DNA of 6,586 bases from Flavimaricola sp. GTDB lineage: Bacteria; Pseudomonadota; Alphaproteobacteria; Rhodobacterales; Rhodobacteraceae. How positions within the stretch are numbered: position 1 is the stretch's first letter; the number at the start of each line of letters is the position of its first letter. The notes beneath the pieces were generated by a model. It saw nothing but the letters and a program-made list of their open reading frames with translations. It searched no databases and was not told where the DNA came from. Below, one piece after another: positions 6,059 to 6,586 of the stretch. The DNA is taken from the NCBI GenBank assembly GCA_023300365.1, contig JALZWD010000056.1:1-6586 (forward strand), written 5' to 3'. A program made the translations under genes and the position numbers.

Positions 6059-6586
6059 CAGGCGTCACTCTCAAACAGGTGATCAAGAAATACGGCGAGA
6101 CCCAGGTGATCCACGGTGTTGATCTCACGATTGAAGACGGCGAATTCTGCGTCTTTGTCGGCCCGTCTGGCTGTGGCAAATCCACCCTCTTGCGCATGGT
6201 CGCAGGCCTCGAAGAGACCACAGCAGGCGAAATTCATATTGGCGCAAGAAACGTTACCAAACTCGACCCCTCCGAGCGCGGTGTCTCAATGGTTTTTCAA
6301 ACCTATGCGCTTTATCCCCATATGACCGTCCAAGAAAACATGGGATTCGGCCTCAAAATGAACGGCCACCCCAAAGCAGAAATCGCAGCGAAAGTCGCCG
6401 AGGCAAGCCGTATTTTGCAACTAGATGACTACCTAAAACGCAAACCCGCCGCCCTCTCGGGCGGCCAACGCCAACGCGTCTCCATCGGCCGCGCCATCGT
6501 CCGCGGCCCCGAAGTCTTCCTCTTTGACGAACCCCTCTCCAACCTCGACGCAGAATTGCGCGTCGACATGCGCGTCGAAATCGCCC
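6055..6586 (+). CDS. Sugar-type ABC transporter ATPase, MalK/UgpC-like (3'-partial)
   Basis: Translation from ATG 6055 gives 177 complete codons of a nucleotide-binding subunit before the window ends. All ABC motifs up to that point are intact: A-loop Tyr13, Walker [10 protein letters not shown] (36-44), Q-loop Gln82 ([13 protein letters not shown]), signature LSGGQ (134-138), Walker B VFLFDE (154-159) and D-loop SNLD (162-165). The H-loop His and the C-terminal regulatory domain typical of MalK-type ATPases (usually about 330-370 aa in all) lie outside. The protein powers import from the cytoplasmic face by contacting the EAA loops of the two permeases. An AGGAG (6043-6047) seven bases upstream fixes the start, and the ATGA overlap with the regulator stop implies translational coupling. 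It is the only ATPase in view and completes the divergent importer. Some MalK-type ATPases serve several importers, so exclusivity is not proven. Confidence 0.93.
   Translation, partial: MTGVTLKQVIKKYGETQVIHGVDLTIEDGEFCVFVGPSGCGKSTLLRMVAGLEETTAGEIHIGARNVTKLDPSERGVSMVFQTYALYPHMTVQENMGFGLKMNGHPKAEIAAKVAEASRILQLDDYLKRKPAALSGGQRQRVSIGRAIVRGPEVFLFDEPLSNLDAELRVDMRVEIA

Noticed and set aside
5653..6237. A 194-codon open frame on the - strand across the regulator and ATPase genes
   Set aside because: It spans two confidently identified coding genes on the other strand and has no family resemblance or convincing ribosome-binding site.

Overview
The window looks like a chromosomal stretch of an alphaproteobacterium, most likely a marine Rhodobacteraceae (Roseobacter-group) member. 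This rests on the moderately high GC, the rarity of TTA, CTA and TCA codons, and the close resemblance of the proteins to families common in that group. The assignment is from recognition only. There are no RNA genes, insertion sequences, CRISPR arrays or phage genes. No intergenic gap exceeds about 150 bases.

Layout. (1) Bases 1-1620 (+) hold the C-terminal two thirds of a two-domain flavoprotein of the dimethylglycine/sarcosine dehydrogenase type: the end of an FAD oxidoreductase domain fused to a GcvT-like folate domain. It ends at a hairpin with T-rich tails on both strands, placed between convergent genes. (2) Bases 1699-5093 (-) hold a binding-protein-dependent sugar-type ABC importer, transcribed as solute-binding protein, MalF-type permease, MalG-type permease. 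The 148-base gap between the binding protein and the first permease contains two hairpins and a 12-bp perfect palindrome of LacI-operator style. (3) Bases 5094-5245 form a divergent control region. It has two overlapping, oppositely directed -35 hexamers and two tandem 17-bp inverted repeats, 20 bp apart, over the predicted start of the binding-protein transcript. (4) Bases 5246-6058 (+) encode an IclR-family regulator. (5) Bases 6055-6586 (+) encode the start of a MalK/UgpC-type ATPase whose ATG overlaps the regulator's stop codon; the gene runs off the window.

Together, regions 2-5 make up one complete importer (binding protein, two permeases, ATPase) split into divergent arms by its probable local regulator. 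The simplest reading is that the IclR protein represses the binding-protein arm until an inducer appears. The solute cannot be named from sequence: the family transports sugars, polyols, glycosides or glycerol-3-phosphate-type compounds. The dehydrogenase may be an unrelated neighbour, because it is convergent and separated by a terminator.

I see no clear undescribed system. The points most worth checking are the tandem operator pair, the LacI-type palindrome inside an IclR-controlled cluster, and the enlarged, cysteine-paired periplasmic loops in both permeases.
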